A DNA stretch of 64,000 nt, taken from positions 1-64,000 of the forward strand of contig JAIXMO010000016.1 in NCBI GenBank assembly GCA_025677825.1. Reading direction: 5' to 3'. The notes under the pieces were generated by a model that was not told the DNA's origin, made no database searches, and saw nothing but the letters and a program-made list of their open reading frames with translations. Position 1 is the first letter of the stretch. Every line of letters begins with the position of its first letter. The translations under genes and the position numbers were made by a program. This stretch comes from Helicostylum pulchrum. Lineage: Eukaryota > Mucoromycota > Mucoromycetes > Mucorales > Mucoraceae. Positions 58,694 to 64,000 of this stretch are shown piece after piece.

Positions 58694-60954
58694 TTAAAGA
58701 ATAAATTTAGCCACTTTACGAATATCACGACTAGATGCTCCGATATGAAGTTTGAATTGACCGGAAGGAATAACCCAGGATTCAGTTTCTGCATCGTAAA
58801 TACTAAGTTCAGTCTTTCCAAGTTTGAATTCCACAGTCCCCTTTTCACCCTTTTGCAATAAAATCTTTTCAAAGCCACGGAGTTGTTTAGGAGGTGAACC
58901 AGCACTACTAGGGAAAGAAAGATAAGCTTGAACTATTTCTGCGCCTTCAACGGGCCCACCGTTTCTAATAGAAATGGAAGCGTCAACAGTAGCGTCATTT
59001 ACAACATTCTTGCTATCACCATAAGAAGAGTTAGCCTTGACCTTTAATTGACTGTAGTTAAACTTGGTATAAGATAAGCCATAGCCAAAAGGAAACAAAG
59101 GTTCAATCTTGGCGTGGTCAAACCACTTGTAACCAACAAGTAGTTTTTCTTGGTAAGGAATAACGAGATCCGTACTAATACTAGCACCAGAACCATAATC
59201 CTCGGCTTTCTTGGCAATAGTGTAAGGAAGACGGCCCGAAGGATTGACTTTGCCGGTAACAATGTCAGCAAGAGAGTTACCTGATTCCTGACCAGGAAGG
59301 CCGGGCCAAAGGACAGCTTTAATATTAGGATGGTCAATCCAAGGCATAAGAACCGGACCAACAGAATGAATAACAACAATAGTATTCTTATTAGCATCAG
59401 CAACAGCTTTAATCTATGCGAAAAAAGGAATAATTAGCTTCTTCATTTTAATTTTATTTTATTGTGGAAATCTCTTACCAAGTTATCACCATTGTGCCAT
59501 AAAGAGATATTATTACGATCACCCATATTACCTGCAACATCCGCTTCTTCTCCTGAATTGGAGTTAGAAAACACAAACGCATAATCAGAATCCTTGGCAG
59601 TTTCAGCGGCTTCTTTCAAATCCCAATCATTTAAAGAAGCCTGAACTTGAACATTATCACCAAAGGCGTCGGTCAGACCAGTAAGAGGATCAATCAAGTA
59701 CGAGAAGTAAGCAGTGCCCGAACCCCAACCTTGAGCTAGTGTACCGCCTGTACAAGCATGGTTTTTGCAATTAAATGTACTAGGGTCAATAGTAGCATCA
59801 GATCCAATAATAGAAATCTTTTTGGTTTTGGTGGGATCAATAGGAAGTGTGTTTTTAACGTTTTTAAGAAGCACGTTCGACGCAGAAGCTATTTCGCGAG
59901 CCAGTATATGGTGGTCTTCTTGGACATTGACGTAAGGAGAGTTTTCCAAGTCAAATGAGTTGAGTGAAACCTCGGGGAAGCCTTCATCTTGTTTCATCTT
60001 GAACCAAGTAGCGACAATACGCATAGCCATATCTGTAGCACGGTCCTCTGAGACCTGATTGGAGTTAACTGCATCCGTTAAGTTCTTTCCAAAGAAACTA
60101 CCACCACTGCCCATAGTTATATCACCAGGCATGGTCATATCCAAACCACCATTAGCAGACGCAGCAGTAGAGTACGTCCCTCCCCAATCCGAATGAATAA
60201 ATCCCTTAAACCCGAGTTCGCCCTTCAACACGGTATTTAAAAGATAATCGTTTTCACAAGCATAAGTACCATTCGCCAAGTTATACGAGCACATAATAGA
60301 GCCCACACCAGCCTCTACAGACCGAGCAAAAGGCCAAAGATAGACCTCATGTAAAGTTCTTGTATCGACATCGGAGGAACTCAAATGTCTATTCATTTCT
60401 TGTTCATTAAGCAGAAAATGTTTTGCTGTAGCAATCACGCCCTGTTCTTGAATTCCTTTGATGGTTTCAGAGGCAAGCACACCAATCAAATAAGGATCTT
60501 CACCCCCACTTTCCCAGCCTCGACCACTGAGTGGGGATCGCATAAAGTTCATAGCAGGACCTAGTTGAACATGGGCTCCTTTACCTCGAAACTCTTTGCC
60601 CATGTACTCGGCACGAGCGCGGATAGCCTTTTTGTCAAACGATGCAGCGGCGTTGATACCTGCGACACCAGACGTCACGTTGTTGGCGAGACGGATACCA
60701 AGGGGAGAGTCTTGTAAGCAAAGAGCAGGGAAGTCAGGGTTGGCTGTAGGGTACGTGTTACCAACACAAAGTCCGTTTTGCCAGCCTACACCAGTAGTAA
60801 TAGAAACCTTTTGTTCAACGGTCATTTTACTGACAATGGTCTCTGCTTTAGTATAAGCTTCGTCCCAAGAAAGCGGGTCAATGGTAGCGCCGACAAGAGA
60901 GTTAGAAGCGGCTGCTAACAGCAGTATGAGAGCGGTTGAGGAGAGAAGAAGCAT
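58694..60954 (-). CDS. Secreted GH3 beta-glucosidase
   Basis: Hydrolyses terminal beta-D-glucosyl residues, e.g. cellobiose. Exons 59479-60954 and 58694-59413 give 731 aa. Signal peptide MLLLSSTALILLLAAASNSLVGA. Domain 1 (TIM barrel): CLQDSPLGIR substrate-binding Asp, GRGWESGGEDPYL, KHFLLNEQE, and the nucleophile in GFIHSDWGGT (Asp256). The intron lies just before IKAVADANKNTIVVIHSVGPV of the alpha/beta domain, which includes WPGLPGQESGNSLADIVTGKVNPSGRLPYT. A fibronectin-III-like C-terminal domain follows (PFGYGLSYTKFNY... to GQFKLHIGASSRDI). Several N-x-S/T sites fit secretion. Lengths and motifs are ordinary for fungal enzymes of about 730 aa. Confidence 0.96.
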
Positions 60955-62160
60955 AATTGTTTTAGTAATAATATTTTAATAACGAAAATTGAAATTATTG
61001 TCTTCTTTTTATAGTAGAAAACAGAATGGGTAATTAGTATTATTTTTTAGTAGGTTAGTAAAAAAAAAAGGGAGTATGATTGGTATTATGGATTTTATGG
61101 GAAACTCTATGTAATCTAACTACGAGTTTTTTGAAAAGTGGATACAAAACAAAATGAGGGTTATTTTTTTTTGCGGTTGCAAAAGGTACTTTTTCGCTCT
61201 TTCTAGCTAATGTACTACTACAGGCAAAATAACTGTAGAAAATATCTTCTATTATATACACCTTTTTTTTTAAAAAAAAAGAAGGGAGATGGTTAGATAC
61301 ATTTCTTTTGTTTCAATTGAACTATACACTCATTAGTTCCTACATAAAAAAAAGAGTGTCTCATGCTCAAACTTAAATGTATCCGTCTGTACCTGCGTTT
61401 TCCAAGACCTAAAGTGTACAGCTGTAAAATTCGGTATACATATAAAAAACGTCTTTATCCCAGTGCAAGGAAAGGGTTTGTAATAATTATTCTCATACAA
61501 TCAGCTGAGGCTAGCTTTATTTTACGGTAGTTTATTTAAGCACTTTTACTGCAGTAAACTACATTTTTTTTCGAGTGTATATTTTGCCGACTTCATTTTA
61601 TATTATATCCTTTCTTAATTTTTCAAAGCATTAGGTATCAATACATGCTGTAAAAATGCCAGTACATTTCCGCGGACTCATACATCATATCGTGTACGAC
61701 GGTGGTACTTGGTGTGTGCGATTACGGGAGATTCAAGATCACATTTAAAAAACAGGTACGCATGAATTTTAATCGCCAGTCCGAGGTTACGGGCTCAAAA
61801 AAAAAGAAGAGAGACACCCCTTAATGGAACTAGAATAGGAAATGACAGCTTGTAAGTGACTAAATTATATCACATGCTATATATATTTCTGGACACCGTT
61901 AGTACATTTTGTGCTTTTCTGTATCTTATATGATGGTAAGCTGTTTTTTGCTGCATCAAAAAAAACCAACTTGCTAAATACTTGTCATTTTACTTTTGGA
62001 GAAGCAAGTGTACGGTGCTTGTAGTCGTATCATGACTGCTTTGTCGTTTTGTTTGCATGATCGCTGGTTTTTCTATATATTTAGAAATTTTTTTATCATT
62101 TTTTTGAATATCTTTCTTTTTCAAAAAGTACAAAAAAAAAAAAGTACGGCTATTGATAAT
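60955..62160. other. Spacer between divergent GH3 and reticulon genes
   Basis: About 1.2 kb, no supported gene. T-run/A-run palindrome at about 61263-61280. A frame at 61996-62277 runs into the reticulon start but its upstream part is low complexity. Confidence 0.5.
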
Positions 62161-63075
62161 ATGGATCATATTGAAAGTTCAGAGACTCCTACGGTAGAAG
62201 GCAGTACAACAAGAAAGTATCAAAAGAATATTCACGGTAAATGTTTAAAAATTAAAGCTTATATCTTTTTTTATTAACAAAAGTTATTAGTTCAACGTAC
62301 TGAAACGACAAGACGTATCGAAGCATCCGTATTAAGAATCCTTAAATGGGAAGACCCTATTCGTTCTGGTGTTATTTTAGCCGGCTTGATCGGTTCGATT
62401 ATTCTGACAGATTCTTACTCTTTACTTCAAATTATTGCGTTTGGGTTAACACTTGCTATTGGTGTTAACCTTGCCTATGTAGTTGGATCTGGTTTCTGTA
62501 TGAGTATGCTTGCTGACAGACCTTCTGTGAACCCATACAGGTAAAAAAAAAAAAAAATCAGCGAGGAGAGAAAAATAACTAATTAAAAAATTTATATTAG
62601 TCACATATTGGAAAATAAACATGATAGCTTATTGAATAAAGCAAATGCTATTCATTATAGTTCTGTTAGCGTTGATGTAGCAGAAACAGTGGCTAGAGCA
62701 TTAACTCGTATTATATTCGTTGAGGACACAAAGACAAGTATTAAGGTAAAAATAAATAAAAAATGACATCATTTTCGAGATAAATTAAAAAAATTATAGT
62801 GGTTTTTTATATTTTGTTTTACATGGAAAATATCCGCTTTTGTATCAAGCAGAACGATTGTAACTACATTTATTGTGTCAGCGTTTATTTTACCAAGACT
62901 TTATATAAGCAATAAGGACTTGGTTGATGCTCGTATCCAACAAAGCCAAGCACTTTTAAACACTCAAATCCAACGTACACAAGAGTTTGCTAATAGTACT
63001 ATTGCAGATGTCAAAGTAGCTACACAAAATGCTTATCAAAAGACTACGGATTCAGCTACTAAAAAAAACGAATAA
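62161..63075 (+). CDS. Reticulon-like ER membrane-shaping protein
   Basis: Reticulons insert wedge-like hairpins in the ER membrane and stabilise tubules. Exons 62161-62236, 62291-62540, 62601-62745 and 62800-63075 sum to 248 aa. Domain layout: a short N-terminus (MDHIESSETPTVEGS), then RILKWEDPIRSGVILAGLIG, the classic start of the reticulon homology domain, a first long hydrophobic hairpin (to GSGFCMSM), a ~65-residue loop, a second hydrophobic stretch (WFFIFCFTWKISAFV and TIVTTFIVSAFILPRLYISN), and an amphipathic, Gln/Thr-rich C-terminus. I start at MDHIESS because the upstream in-frame sequence is a Phe/Lys low-complexity leader. Confidence 0.9.
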
Positions 63076-63201
63076 ATAATGTTCAGTAAAGATCGAAGCC
63101 CGTAACCCTCGTTCTTGTGTAGCGTCAAACTAATAAAAATAATTTTTTTTTATATTTGATTTATATTCGGGTTTTTCTATTTCTTCTTTTTATATACTTA
63201 A

Positions 63202-64000
63202 ATGCCTTTTCCCGACGCTATTGACAATAGATCAACTATAAGTGCACCAAATCAACAAGGGCATGATGGCGATGTACCTGATTTTACAACGTTTAAATTA
63301 GAAGGCTTTAAAATGAATTCAAGTACAGACATAAACCCTTCACCACACAGATTACGTGAAGCCAGAAGATCGCTTGCTTTATACTTGGAACCTATTCAAG
63401 GTACACCGATTCAAACGTCTTTTCAATTGTTTCAAGAAAAAACGATTCATCAGTTTGGACCCAATCAAGCTCATAATACACAGTTACACGTTTCTATTCT
63501 CGGTAGAGTACTTATAGAACGAGGTACTGACTTTGCGACCAAATGGAATACGGTGGATGAATTTATTCAAGTAGTGGATGAAGAGATAAAAAAACGTAGT
63601 TTGAAAGCGCCTAGTTTTACTGGATTTGAGATACTTGATAAACCTACTAAATCTTTGGTTATTAATGTTCGACTGAATAATGAGTACCAAGCGTTAGGTA
63701 AAGCTATCGATCAAAGAATATCTGAACAGTGTACTTGCTTGGAAGTGAGTCCGATGGATAAGGTGCATCTTGCTTACAACGTATTAAAATCGATTTCAAG
63801 ACCTACGTTAAAAAATATTAAAGAAAAGGCTGAATCGACAATTGATATTTATGATTGGGTAAAGACGGGTGGATCATGGAAACTCACACTTTATGAAGTC
63901 ATGTTGGAAAGTCAAGTAGTAGGTGTACAACAACAATTAACTGAAATTCGTTCTTGGCCAATTCAACCAAAGCAAGATACTTCGTTTGCTTCCAATTTAC
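63202..64000 (+). CDS. Possible 2H-phosphoesterase (LigT/AKAP7-like), cut by window edge
   Basis: Open from MPFPDAIDNRSTISAPNQQG to the end of the window (266 codons) without an intron. HVSILGRVLIERGTD (H-V-S) and, about 100 residues later, KVHLAYNVLKS (H-L-A) sit where the two H-x-S/T/A motifs of 2H phosphoesterases would be, with the expected FTGFEILD and LVINVRLNNEYQALGKAI strands between them. That assignment is inference from pattern only; the second motif has Ala instead of Ser/Thr, which would weaken catalysis. It starts 126 bp after the reticulon stop on the same strand. The C-terminus is unseen. Confidence 0.6.
   Translation, partial: MPFPDAIDNRSTISAPNQQGHDGDVPDFTTFKLEGFKMNSSTDINPSPHRLREARRSLALYLEPIQGTPIQTSFQLFQEKTIHQFGPNQAHNTQLHVSILGRVLIERGTDFATKWNTVDEFIQVVDEEIKKRSLKAPSFTGFEILDKPTKSLVINVRLNNEYQALGKAIDQRISEQCTCLEVSPMDKVHLAYNVLKSISRPTLKNIKEKAESTIDIYDWVKTGGSWKLTLYEVMLESQVVGVQQQLTEIRSWPIQPKQDTSFASNL

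Noticed and set aside
1..64000. CRISPR array, tRNA or rRNA genes, biosynthetic cluster
   Set aside because: No regularly spaced repeats, no cloverleaf with B-box (GGTTCGAATCC-like) and no adjacent pathway enzymes were seen.

Overview
The window is nuclear DNA from a filamentous fungus, most likely an early-diverging one (Mucoromycota, probably Mucorales-like). Evidence: AT-rich spacers full of A and T homopolymers, genes split by many short GT-AG introns (about 45-130 nt), and a fungal gene set: class III-type chitinase, Cch1-type calcium channel, HbrB/Bit61, Sla2, telomerase reverse transcriptase. The species call is inference. I count about 20 well-supported protein genes plus weaker candidates; no tRNA, rRNA or CRISPR array was recognised.

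0-10 kb: 5' end of NAR1 (minus, cut by the window edge), a 284-bp MITE-like element in the NAR1/TPP spacer, a trehalose-6-phosphate phosphatase (plus), a secreted GH18 chitinase with three CBM5/12-like modules (minus), and the nucleolar MIF4G/MA3 protein NOM1/Sgd1 (minus).

10-16.5 kb: a gene-poor transposon island. One pair of ~80-bp terminal inverted repeats with TA flanks bounds about 5.3 kb; inside are a second left end, a ~400-bp-arm fold-back and broken minus-strand coding remnants.

16.5-36 kb: mitochondrial PPR protein (plus) convergent with the endocytic adaptor Sla2/HIP1 (minus); a small bZIP factor; a TBRG1-like FYRN/FYRC protein divergent from the CK2 beta subunit; a weak ORF pair at 28.1-28.7 kb; RPAP2/Rtr1 (minus) divergent from COQ4 (plus); the mitochondrial ATPase inhibitor IF1 (plus); and a tiny secreted glycine-rich protein with a complete pacifastin-type six-cysteine pattern.

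36-54 kb: a ~7-kb four-domain calcium channel gene CCH1 (minus) divergent from the ER ubiquitin ligase HRD1 (plus), then TORC2 subunit HbrB/Bit61 (plus), a 102-bp minimal relative of the 10.5-kb transposon, mitochondrial ribosome-assembly GTPase MTG1 (plus), and convergent with it, 25 bp away, a heavily intron-split telomerase reverse transcriptase (minus).

54-64 kb: a decayed, repeat-rich spacer with a GTPBP1-like C-terminal fragment and tandem repeats; a possible small spliced gene; an unrecognised 388-aa acidic protein; a secreted GH3 beta-glucosidase; a reticulon; and the 5' part of a possible 2H-phosphoesterase (LigT-like) gene running off the end.

There is no operon or clear pathway cluster. 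Recurrent themes are mitochondrial function (COQ4, IF1, MTG1, PPR protein), ER and calcium biology (HRD1, reticulon, CCH1) and secreted carbohydrate-active enzymes (GH18, GH3). Exon boundaries were worked out by eye; several genes were checked by the sum of exon lengths being divisible by three (TPP, GH18, PPR, bZIP, CK2 beta, COQ4, IF1, HRD1, HbrB, GH3, reticulon and the 388-aa gene).
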